Source: Volvariella volvacea V23
Taxonomy: Eukaryota > Basidiomycota > Agaricomycetes > Agaricales > Pluteaceae
DNA length: 64,000 nt
Direction of reading: 5' to 3'
NCBI GenBank assembly: GCA_000349905.1
Contig: KB722738.1
Coordinates: 925,551 to 989,550, forward strand
Shown one piece after another: positions 1 through 10,043 of this stretch. The notes below the pieces were generated by a model. The model ran no database searches, was not told the origin of the DNA, and worked only from the letters and a program-made list of their open reading frames with translations. Both the position numbers and the translations under genes were made by a program. Positions within the stretch are counted from its first letter, which is position 1. Every line of letters starts with the position of its first letter.

Positions 1-1830
1 GTGCATACGAAGCGATAAAGAATGACACCCGCTGCACCTTCGTCCCGGAATTAACGCCCGATGATGTGTGTGTGGAGTGTGTAAAGGCCATGTTCCAAGG
101 TATGATCAGCTGTTGTATCTCCACACAAGTGATCTAATGCCTTCAGTCAGAACGGCTGTACGAACAAGAACATCCAAAGCTTGTACGCGAATTTGACCTA
201 GTGTCTAATTTTCCACCCGAAGGTGAAGGATACTGGATATCAAAATCGTGGCTTAAAGGTATATTTTTATTCTCGCATATTAAGAATACCCATTAATCAC
301 CCGTTCAGATTGGAAGTTAGCTAGGCCAAAAATGCACATAATCTCTGAAGGGGACCCACCCCCTGATTCCCAACTGTACGGAAGTCATGTTCGTTGTGAG
401 CATGGTTATCTGGCCCCCAATCCAACGCAACGCCGTGCCATCACTAGTGAAGTAGGTTTCCAATTTACCTTCATCTCTGTCCAGTAGTTTATACCCGATA
501 TCAGGCAGCGTCGTTATTGAAAAGCATCTTCCCATCATGGGTACCCGTGCCCATGACAGTAGAACTGTGCGTAATTTGTAACGACCTAAACCAAGTGTCT
601 AGGGAAGATAGACGGGAGCTTCGTAAGCGTGCAGATGAGGAAAAGGTAATATGACTGTTGGTTGATTTCACTAGCTTTTTAACCAGTCGATCCAGGGACA
701 ACTCGTGTCGCTCTACGCAAATGCCTCAATAAGCCACTTGACAGTCCCGCTTAATGTGCCTTGTGCTATCATAGCGATCCAATTTATAAAAGCTTGGAAC
801 AAATGGCTGGTACGTCCAACCGAAGTACCACGACCGGAACGGATAGACAACGACAAGCTGATCTGCGCCCACGACCTATTGGCATACGACCCCAATCACT
901 CGAGCTTTAGTTCCTCGTTTATGCTCGTACCACAGACTGATTGGGATATTTTATCACACGTGTAAGGCAATTGAAGTGTCTGGATCATTCTCTCTCTGAT
1001 TTTATCCTAAGATATCCAAGCCCGCCCAAGGTTCTGGTTGAGAAACGCATAGACGATGAGGGCCATATACGATTCTCACATGATCTTGGAGTCTGTCACG
1101 AGTGTCATTGCAAGCGGTATGTCAATGCATTCTTCACCACGGCCAAACTATTGAGAGTGTTCAGGCTGTATGATTGGGAGAGTACTGAGATCACCATTCG
1201 ATTATGGGGAACTAAAAACCCCCTGGAAGCATCCAAAGAAAAGTCATCCCAGAAACAAATTATTACGTATTCCCGCAAAGCTGGTTCCAGACAATCGAAA
1301 CGTCTGCGGGGCGTGAAAGAACTTGGTGAACGCCGCAAACTCACTGTATCCAAGGCCATAACCCTGAAAGACATTAAAGTCATGGTTAGTTCCTGTATTT
1401 CCGCTTTACTCTCACAGCTCTCACAATAGCCTTGAAGTTGCAAGAAGAGCTTGATGTCCCAACCATCCATCAGAAGATATTTTATCAGGGCCAAGAATTA
1501 ACCGACAATTCAGTCACAATGGCCTGCCTTAAAATTGCAGCCAATGATACCTTTGATATGCAAGAAGAGAAGGAGATTCTCGACATTGACGACGACGACG
1601 ATACGGATGAAGCTCCGACTAAACGGCGACGAGAGATCGAACGCGGTTTTGGCGGAACACTACTCGTGGGGACTCTGGATTATATACCTCCCCCAACGAG
1701 CTCTCGAGACGTGTCAGTATCAGCTGAGAGCATCCCCGGGGATGATGTTGGTGTTGCTTGTCCCACATGCACTTATCTAAACCCTGATATGACGGCGACG
1801 GCCTGCGCGATGTGTTACACAAAATTTTAA
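1..1830 (+). CDS. USP48-like ubiquitin carboxyl-terminal hydrolase, C-terminal part (5' end outside window)
   Basis: Spliced reading from base 3 gives about 500 residues in seven exons, open at the left edge. Two stretches look like DUSP domains (around YWISKSWLKDW and CEHGYLAP, and a second around AWNKWLVRP). They are followed by a ubiquitin-like domain (LQEELDVP...IFYQGQELTDN) and a final four-cysteine zinc motif, C-x2-C-x11-C-x2-C, ending CAMCYTKF. DUSP repeats plus a C-terminal ubiquitin-like domain are the architecture of USP48 deubiquitinases, which remove ubiquitin from proteins such as histone H2A. The catalytic Cys/His boxes would lie upstream, so peptidase activity cannot be judged here. 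The last intron (1385-1437) is inferred from frame, using an acceptor at gaag. The RanBP2-like finger lacks the usual tryptophan before its first Cys. The family call is fairly firm; the exact orthologue is inferred. Confidence 0.75.
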
Positions 1831-2369
1831 CCTTTCTGCCTGGGGTTCATTTACCCAGGTGTAGTTATAGTAAGTCTCGTACCCATTACACGCATGTACT
1901 TTCACTTGTACACGTCTTTTTACAACATTTCAGAGTGGAGCAGGGATAAATGGGGATAGAGAGAACACTACACTGTATATGTAAAACGTAAAAAAGAATG
2001 CATTATTACGGAGCGTCCTGAACGTCTATTCACAAGGAGGGAAAGGCTAAAAACGCACAAATATTGCAATGGGTAGCCAGAAAAAGCAGTGGTAGGGACA
2101 AATATAAAGATGGGCATATTGATCAAAGCTTATACCAAACCCTCAAAAGTTGAGGATTAGAAAGAAGAAAAAAAATCAAAGCGACGTTATCTGCGGAATT
2201 GTCTGATCGAAAACACCGAAAGAGAGAGCAAGTGGAGTCCAATAGCACAAACCCCAAGAGAAGCGTTAGATTGACATATCAGCTACACAAACCATGTTCC
2301 CCCAAGGCACCAGAGAAAAGGAAATAGAAAGACAAGAACACGACCAGTTGTCCCAAAGCATTCAGCAAC
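1831..2369. other. Intergenic 3' flank between two convergent genes
   Basis: These 539 bases lie tail-to-tail between the USP48-like gene and the putative-Ig gene. They are AT-rich, with an A-rich purine tract near 2160-2185, and contain no ORF, tRNA or repeat I can support. The likely content is the two 3' untranslated regions. Confidence 0.6.
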
Positions 2370-5300
2370 TTAGGCATACTCTAATAACGGAGGTAGTGTT
2401 GGTGGGAATGTGGTGTTTATGCGTGATCCCGTTCCAACAGTGGCAATAGAGTGCGAGCGGGGCGAAGTACTGGGGCTAGTACCACTCGCAGTCGATTGCA
2501 ACTCTCCTGAGGCGTGAGGGCTTCCCGGAGCCCTAGCCTTTAGAATTGAAGTTGCAACGACAATGATGTCAACATCTGTGGACGCCTGTGGTGTCCTTTT
2601 AACTGCCTCTGCGATCGCATCCTGAGTTGCGTCGGTTAATTCATTAATGGTAACCTTTTGAACAGCTGAGGTATCTGGACTAGTGGTTACCACAGGTGGT
2701 GGTGGAATACCTCCATTGGCAGCGGTTTTATCGGCGATCACGGTCTGAGCAGCTTGGAGAACAACACGTTGGGCAGCTACCGCCAATCTTCTAGTGTCTG
2801 ATTGGGTTTGACCGGCAACTGCGACGCTGTAGGCTTTGACGGTTTGCTCCAGTACGTGTTGTTGTTTGACAAGATCCTGAACTTCTTCCGGCTTCCTTGA
2901 TGGGGAAGTCAGTTGGGTTTGGGTTTCTTCCGTCACGCGCTGCGCAGCGTTCTGCAGGACTCGAAACACTCGCGTGTCTTGACTTTCTGTGGATGGCAAT
3001 CCTAGGGGTGGAGGGGCCCGGCTTTTGCTAGGTATGTGTAGGGAATCAACACATGTTTGATGGCAGGAACCGATAATCAGCGGGTTGCCCGGAACACGTG
3101 AGGGTCGATGGAACACACCGTGGTGCGTTTTGGAATAACGCAGAATCGCTGGTACTTCGACGGGGAGGGTCGGCCAATGAGGGCCTTCGGTTATGAGCGT
3201 AATTGGTAGCATCTAAGGCCGAAACAGGAGCGATGGTTAGGCTGATGTCCTGGGTCAGTTGCTCCTCTCGGCCATCCACTTTGAACTATATTAACGCGAG
3301 TCAACTGGACGTCACCCAAAAAAAGGCAGAAGCAAGAAACCCATACCTTGGCGACAACAGCAATCTTGCAACTTTCTGCTCCAGGAGGTGGCACACCCGA
3401 TAGGACATCATCTTTCCAGGATAACCAAGAGGGTAGGTTTGGGGAACTGTATTGCACCGGTACGTTCTGCCAGGAGGCTTGGGGATCCCAGATACGTGGC
3501 GACCAGGACCACTGTAAGCCACAGTAAGCCACACTGGGTGGTGTCCCTGCAAGCTTCCTGTGGAATGGACGGAACTCCCACTTCCCGTCGCCAGCCTTCT
3601 TAGCCTCGATGTTCCAGATATGATTGCCTTTAGATTTGGCCTTCTTCCCGTCTTCATTGAACCGCAGAATATACTGCTGGCGCCAAAGATAGTTGCGAAC
3701 CTAATCAATGTGCAAACGATACCTTCTATTTCAGTCACGAGCGCTGAAGAAATGCGCATCAGACGGACCTTTTTCATGGGAATCTTTTCTTCGGGATAAC
3801 CCTGTCTGGCAAGCTAGATTGACAGGGTATTGTTCAGATGATTCTATCAACTGGACAACAAATTTGACACTTACCTCTTCTAGGAATGCGAGTGTGAAAG
3901 CTTGAATACGGAACTTGAATGGGCGGAAGTCAGGAGACTCGTCCAAGCGCTGCATCTTCTTCGCCATAAGGGTCTGGTGAATCGGTTCACCTTTGGAATC
4001 TTTGGCGTCAACTAGCCATCGACAGAGATTGAATAAAATGCGAATGAGGGTTAGTGGCAAACATACGGTTCGAACATATTTTGTTGAGGTATTCGAAGAA
4101 GATGCGGTCCACTTCTGCCCGATACTCTGAGGGCACATCAGAGCTCGAAGACGATGAGGCAGTTCCCTCGGACGACTGAACAGAGGCGTTCAGTATATAA
4201 GATACCAAGGACGAATTCACTTACAGGCTGTTTGTCGGACTTTGGGGGAGGGCTGCTGCCTGTCCCGTCGGAACTACTATCACTATCGTCATCATCTTCA
4301 TCAGCCGGAGAAGTGCGTAATGTGCTTGGATGTTCCGGTGATGTCGATGACGATGGCTGTGGAGCTTTTCCTTTGCCCAACAGACGGCTAGGACCAGTGG
4401 GAGCATTAGTAGACAGATTGGAAGGGACCCTTGCTCCAGGCCATGGTTGGGAGGTGTCTGAAAAATTGAAGTATCCAAATGAATTATTGAATGTCCCTGT
4501 GATGGATCCAGAACGCGACATTCTTCCGATGGGAGGGCTGATGGCTGACGATGCTGGAGGTGTGGGTAACGGCGGTGTCATCTGAGCAACGAATGCATCT
4601 ACCCCGCCCGATGTGAGGGGAGGGGAGGGGAGGGCAGCAAGACCAGACACATTGCGTTTTAGCGAGCCCAGAGATAGTGAGTGGTGATGACGGGATGGCA
4701 CAGAGGCTTCCGTCCAAACTGACTGTCCGACAGGGAATGTGGGAGAGGTGGTGCTAAGGGGAGTGGGAAGTGCAGGTGCAAAGTCTATAGTCTGTGGTAT
4801 AAATGTGGGATATGGGTTAACTGTTGACTGTGTGACTGGGGTAAATGCATTATGCGGTTGAAAAACGGGTGGAGTTGCTGGTCGTGAAGAAGGTCGTGAC
4901 GATGAGGGGGGAACAATAGCACGGCTGGTGGCTGAGTTCTGTGGCACAACGGTCGCGGCGTTGGTAACGAACAATGGGGTGGATGGCTCGGGTGGAAGGA
5001 CAACATCCGTGTTGCTGGTAGATGCTAAGGGATCATCAAGAGATTCCCTTTTGGGTGCTTTCGCAGTCCGAGTCTCTTCAAACTCTGAGGTGCGTTTGCG
5101 GGATTGGTCTACAATTGTGGGCGTAGAGGGGACGGGGTTTCCGGATAAATCCATGCTATCAGAAGGATAAGCGAGGGTGTCTACCATAGCCAGGGAAGGC
5201 GCGAAGTCGGTCGGGGTTGGCAACTGTGGTTGGACAGTGGGGTGGATCTGGAAATAATCCCTGCGCAATTCCATGAGAGACAGCAGCTCCGATACTTTCG

Positions 5301-6054
5301 AGATGCGCTCTCTGAGCTCGTCGACCTTGCTGGTGGCCTCTGCATCGTGACGCAACCGACAAGCGTCGCCTGCGGAACTGGCAGTTTTGGCGATGCTATG
5401 GGCAGAAATAATCAGACGAATGAAGAATTGACTGAATGCAATTTACTCATTCAACATCTCGCCGAGCAATATGTGAGGCTCAGCTTGCAAAAGCGAGGGC
5501 GAGTCCGTTTTTGGTATTGAAAGCTCTGGCTGATCTATTTGGGGAAATGCCATTGATACGGGCTGGGTCGAGGGCGTGATAAAGGACGGCGCAACGACAG
5601 CGGGAGACAAAGAGACACTAGCGCGACGGAACTGGGCGTCTGCGGAGGCGGCAGACTCGAGAGTAGCGTCAATTGAGGGCCGGATGGGGAGTGTGTATGC
5701 GGAGGAGGCGTGTATTGCAGGGGAAGGAATTTGGGACTGGGGAGGGGAGATAACATGACCGGGAGTCATGTGCTGGAGGGTGGCGGCGAGCGTGAATGGG
5801 TTGACTGGTTGGGGAAAATTGGGTATAAAGGAAGGAGGAGCGGTGCGAATGGAAGGAGGGGGCTCAATGGGGTCGATTGGCGGCATGAAGACGGCAGAAA
5901 CGAGGTCGGCGCGGAGGTCAGCAGGATCTGTGATTGGAGGGAGGAAGTTGGAGATGGTGGAGAGCTGGGATGGAATGGGCTGGTCGATGGGGGAGGTGTC
6001 CATGGCGTTGGCGGGGTCATTTTGGAGTTCGTGGGCGAATGGGATGGATTCCAT
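2370..6054 (-). CDS. Uncharacterised protein with putative Ig (He_PIG-like) domain
   Basis: Eight exons read continuously to give a protein of roughly 1,080 residues. The N-terminal 600 residues are low-complexity and rich in Pro, Ser and Thr, with a short basic KR-x2-SEFEE region. A conserved block of about 180 residues follows, with motifs KMQRLDESPDF, RPFKFRIQAF, EEKIPMKKVRNYLW and WSWSPRIWDPQA. It ends in LPSWLSW...DVLSGVPPP...CKIAVVAK, which matches the pattern of the 'putative Ig' fold (LPxWLs...LSGtP). The C-terminal half is Ala/Gln-rich helical sequence (VLQNAAQRV, AAQRVVLQAAQTV) with a Pro/Ser tail. No signal peptide or membrane segment is visible, so a cytosolic or nuclear protein is more likely than a surface one. 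The central block looks conserved, but I know no assigned function. The start was chosen as the first Met of the open N-terminal exon; the first intron is 5396-5446. Confidence 0.75.
4617..4634 (+). repeat. G-quadruplex-type run of four G tracts
   Basis: Four guanine tracts (4, 4, 4 and 3 G) are separated by single adenines. The tract lies on the strand opposite to the coding strand of the putative-Ig gene, in the part encoding a Pro/Ser stretch (LPSPPLTSGG). Single-base loops favour stable quadruplex folding in general; any function here is inference. Confidence 0.6.
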
Positions 6055-6215
6055 GGGCGATCAGCGGAATCGCCAGCGAAATCGGACGGGAAATGGGTGC
6101 AAACCGCGGCAGAAAGGGCCACAGAATCGTCAAAGGAATCGTCAGTGAGCGAGTGATTTCGACGCTGGATTTATGTGCAAGGCAAGCCCAGTACGATACA
6201 AAAGGCAAGCGACAA

Positions 6216-6240
6216 GTGTGGTTCGAACGATCAACCACAC
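6216..6240. repeat. Perfect 8-bp inverted repeat (hairpin)
   Basis: Arms GTGTGGTT (6216-6223) and AACCACAC (6233-6240) flank a 9-base loop. It lies between the LUC7 stop codon and the start of the putative-Ig gene, so it sits in the upstream region of that gene and outside the LUC7 coding region. It could form a hairpin or be a palindromic factor site. The loop resembles part of a tRNA B box, but no tRNA is present. Confidence 0.55.
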
Positions 6241-6302
6241 ACTAACTAATCACTGCATGATCCATCACTAATCCATCATCACATCCCCTTTACGCCCATT
6301 TC

Positions 6303-7721
6303 CTAATACCGCCTCCGTCCCGGGCTGCGTGACCGCTCCCGGTCTCGTCTTCGGTCCCTGTGCCAGACATCAGCCCATCTCCCGCGTCGTGCTCTGAGCC
6401 ACTTACTCGTATCGCGACGATGTGTGTCTTTCGTACCCTCGGTCCCGTTCACGCTCCCCCCCTCCACGAGACTCCCGATAGTCCCCACCTGTGCGCGAAC
6501 TGCCTCCATTCAGTCCTGGTCCTGTACTTGCCCCAGGTCCCGCGCTCGGTCCACCTGACCCCAAACCACCGCCTCCTGAGAGCTTGCGCTTCTCCCGTTC
6601 CTCTCTGAATTTGGCTAGCATGTTTCGTAGCTCATGGTATCCAAGATGCATCTACGTCCACGAGGCACATGATTAAATGAAAATCGAATAATTGAGTGCC
6701 AACTTCCTCGGAAATCCTGCCACTTCAACTTACTTTGCCTCCAAAGTGATCAGCCAATCGTCGATCAGAATCCAGCACTGAGAGGTACGCCCCGCAGACA
6801 TCGCAGACACGCAGCTTTTGGTGTCCGGACGCTCCAGACGTATCCGTCAGTTGCTGCAGTTCCCGCTACAAGTCATCCTCGCCTGTTAGTCATGTCTGCT
6901 CTTCATCAAAACCTTGATCCGTTTATGTACCTCTTTGTCCGCCTTTTCACTCTTAAGCGCTTCAATAGCTGCCATTTCCCGCATAGACTCCTCAACCTTC
7001 CCTTGCTCGCCTGTTCCCAATTTCATAATATCCCCACTTAGTACTCAACAATTCATCCATTTCACATTACACGTACCAAGTGCTTCGATCTTCTCCGTTC
7101 CACCCTGAATCGCCAGTTCAATTTCCGCAATCTCCCTCATCTAGTCGATCCCAATTGCGGTCAATGCAACAATCAGTAGTCAGTTAAACGCGTGTGTCAT
7201 CCCAAACCATCAGCCTTCAATTACCTACCAAATTCGTTGTTTTAGCGTTCTCCTCGGGTGTCTTTTCCAACCTCCGGTGTGCAGCCCGAATCCTTCTATC
7301 GCATTCATCCACAAACGCAAAAATATTCGCTTCATATTCCATTTGAAACCTGTGGAATATGGGATCGCTCGGGTTGGCTTCCCGAGCAGCTAAAAACTCT
7401 GTCTTTAATCTCTCTGTGTGTGATTTAGGGCATGCTCCCAGGTCCATTTTCTACAAGTCGTCCAGAACCCTTCAGTCTCCGACACGTAATGGAGAACGAG
7501 CACTCACCGTGTTGGTGAACAGCGTATGCGGACAGGTACCGCATAGAAAGTTTCTACACACTTTCTCATCTGACCAAACCAGATTGGCATTTGCCACACC
7601 CATGGCTTCCGGTCCCATCATTTGCTGGATTCAATGCGCCAAGGTCAGTTGTACTAGACGCGAACCATAAACCGAAACGAACCTCTAAGAGCTTACGCTG
7701 CATTTCCGCCAATCTACCCAT
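6303..7721 (-). CDS. LUC7: LUC7-like U1 snRNP protein
   Basis: Eight exons give about 310 residues. The start MGRLAEMQ is followed by MMGPEAMGV and the first zinc finger (VCRNFLCGTCPHTLF then DLGACPKSH). A long helical coiled region (YEANIFAFVDECDRRI) leads to the second finger (RVCDVCGAYLSVLDSD...ADHFGGK). The tail is Gly/Ser/Arg-rich and ends in an RS-like stretch, DRRRDRERSRSPGRRRY. This is the complete LUC7 order. LUC7 proteins belong to the U1 snRNP and help choose 5' splice sites. The last intron separates the RS tail into its own small exon (donor gtaagt after RYE). Length is typical for the family. Confidence 0.95.
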
Positions 7722-8121
7722 CTTGACGAACTAGACGATGATTAGAGTACAAGATACGTATGAGCAAATGGAGCAGAGGCGAATTTTTGTCGTGAGCGTG
7801 GAGGTCAGTTTAGCTGTGTCACCGTGGTTCATTATTTGGACATGCCAAACAACCACCATCATTCTTTCCATTTACGGTACTGTATATTTGTACAGTGTGC
7901 AGCAAAATACTAATCAGCTTGTACTATAAATGCCAACAACTCTGCCAAAACCTAGATACACATGATAGGCAATCTGACGGCGACTTGACAAGAAAAGCAA
8001 CTCGGGCAATGAGACAACCATGTGTTACTGGAACAACAAAATGCGAGGATGATCATACACATGTCCCCGGGTCCGAACGTCTCATGGAGATGGGCATCCC
8101 CTAGTATTAGGTTGGGTGAAA
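7722..8121. other. Intergenic region between two minus-strand genes
   Basis: These 400 bases hold the upstream region of LUC7 and the 3' flank of the DnaJ-ankyrin gene. A 6-bp inverted repeat (ACTGTA / TACAGT, 7879-7896) is present. I see no supportable gene; the short ORFs here do not resemble proteins. Confidence 0.5.
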
Positions 8122-9801
8122 CTAGCGAGTTCCTGAGGTGTTTGAACCACGGCCGCGACCACGAGCGTGTCCTCGACCCCTACCACAGCCTCTACCTCCG
8201 TGTTCACGTTCATTGCTGCTTCTGGAGTTGTTCGTGGTTCCATGTTCAGGCTCCTCTAGATTATCAATTCGGCGGTGTTGTCCCCCTTTACCACCTTGCT
8301 CTCTTCCCCTCCCCCTCCCCCTCCCCCGCCCTCGGCCGCCACCAGTCGATGCGTCGCTTGGGGCTTGGGGTGCAGGGCTCAAGCTCTGCTCTTGGGCTTT
8401 CTCCTCGTCGGGTGATTGGGGAGGAGTGAAGCCACCAACCTGTATCAACAATTTTAGAGTGGCCTCATATTTTCGGATCTCCATCTTTTCAGTGGATTTC
8501 GGCTGAGATGTTATCCAGGCCCACCCTGCATCAATATCTTCACCCGTGGCTAAGCCTTTGTTCAGAATGATCCCCACTAGCTCTGGATCACGCGCCTCCA
8601 AGGCAAGCGACAGAAGGGTATATGGCTTAGATACCTTGTAAATGGCATTGAAGTCGGGATCCTTTGGTGGGTATGTCTCGAAAAAGTATGAGACGATGGG
8701 GGTATGCCCTTGGCGCAACGCGAGGTGGAAAGCCGAGAGGCCTAGTGAATTTCTCTCCTCTGGATCAGCACCTGCAGACCAATTTTGAGAGTTATATTTA
8801 CCTCGACGACCGGAGTGCGACTTACCGTGATCAATCAGCCACTCAACAAGAGACTTATCACCTGCATGCGACATGATATGCAGTAACGTTTCTAAGGGAT
8901 CAGGAGGTTGAGAGGAGAATTCCTCGCAGTTTGGCTTGACTTCTCCTCCGGCTGCGTCTACGCCGTCCTCGTAGACGGCTTTTCGCACTTTGTCGAAGAC
9001 CCCCGCACGCGCAAACGCGAAAGCAGCAGACCTTTTCCTTTGTACATCTTCTTTTAGCTGACGACATTTTTCTTCTGCTTTGCGTCGCTCAGCTTCAGCT
9101 TGAGCCTTCTTATTTTCAGACTTGGCCTTCTGCCTCTCTGCCTGTGATTGACGCTCTAACAAGGGCAGTAGTGAGGTCCATTGACCTTTTGCACATCCGT
9201 TAAGTACTACACACCCCTCGCCGCATCTTCTTTGGCCCTTTCTTTGCGCTGTGTCTCTTGGGTAGCTTGTTCACGCTGATGTTTGAACCGCTCTTGTTGG
9301 GCTTCCCATGCCCTGCGTTCGGCGTGATATCTTCGCTCCATCATAACTTCGAAGTAGAAGGATCTATACGAACGGGTTGAATAAGCAAGCGGTAGGCATG
9401 AAATGAAAATACCATACGCAAAAGCTTCAGCCAGTAAGTCCGAATCCGAATAATACCCATCGGAGCCGTCCTCTTTCAGGTGGTTCTCGATGGTGTCATA
9501 GGCCTCCTTCAATTTCGTGAATTGCGCCGCAGCCTCTGGGTTATCCCGGTTTTTATCAGGATGGACCTTCAGGGCTTTCTAATGTCATGATCGTAGCGAA
9601 GATGAATGACTAGTATGTGAGAGACTTGTCCAAGTAGTGGTGGCATGGTGCCAACCTGTTTGTATGCAGATCGTGCGCGCTCAAGGGTGTCCCCCTACTA
9701 CATGCGTGAGTCGTAGAAATGAAGGCGAGAGACAAGCATACCGATTGCAAGCCCAGAACGGCGTATGCCTCCTCAAGGCTGGAGTAGTAGTGGGCGGACA
9801 T
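8122..9801 (-). CDS. J-domain / ankyrin-like / RG-repeat fusion protein
   Basis: Six exons give about 465 residues. The N-terminus is a J-domain: YSSLEEAYAVLGL, then KALKVHPDKNRDNPEAA with the HPD tripeptide that stimulates Hsp70 ATPase, then FTKLKEAYDTI. A long charged coiled coil follows (MMERRYHAERRAWEAQQERF, then QAEAERRKAEEKCRQL). An ankyrin-like region comes next (DPLETLLHIMSHAGDKSLVEWLIDHG, continuing SLGLSAFHLALRQGHTPIVSYF). The C-terminus is RG/RGG-rich (GRGRGRGRGR, GRGCGRGRGHARGRGRG), a composition typical of RNA-binding tails. It is probably an Hsp70 co-chaperone with a protein-binding and possibly RNA-binding role; the last two points are inference. It is divergently arranged with BCS1. 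Introns include one inside the J-domain just after LGLQS. Confidence 0.8.
8306..8327 (-). repeat. G-tract repeat in the sense strand of the RG-coding exon
   Basis: The plus strand carries C4-T-C5-T-C5-T-C5, so the coding strand and mRNA of the DnaJ-ankyrin gene carry G5-A-G5-A-G5-A-G4. It encodes part of the Gly-Arg repeat. This is a strong RNA or DNA quadruplex motif by pattern. Confidence 0.65.
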
Positions 9802-10043
9802 GTCGCTGGGTGAACGAGCCTCTGAGGGCCCAAGTCGCCGTCAAGTTGGTGACGATACGTGACAAATATGAAAGGCACGCGGTCCTATTCTCTATGCCTT
9901 AAATGAGAATCCCCGCCACTTTTGGGCGTCGTTGCCAGCAGCGCCGAGCTCTAAATTTTTGTGGTCTTCAGCACCCTACACTCAACCAAAACTCAGGGTA
10001 GCGGATTGTCCCACTCGCTGCTCTGTTTGGCAACCTTTGATTT
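9802..10043. promoter_or_regulatory. Divergent promoter region, DnaJ-ankyrin gene / BCS1
   Basis: These 242 bases separate two start codons that point away from each other. They must hold both 5' untranslated regions and both promoters. I see no clear TATA box. Confidence 0.5.

Noticed and set aside
4154..4585. Plus-strand 143-codon ORF opposite exon 2 of the putative-Ig gene
   Set aside because: Antisense shadow of low-complexity Ser/Asp-rich coding sequence.
5710..6156. Plus-strand ORFs of about 100-148 codons opposite the first exon of the putative-Ig gene
   Set aside because: They are Gly/Trp-rich mirror frames of a Pro/Ser-rich coding exon and match no protein family.
6216..6240. tRNA B-box-like GGTTCGAAC
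   Set aside because: No A box, acceptor stem or T-loop consensus around it; it is better described as a hairpin.
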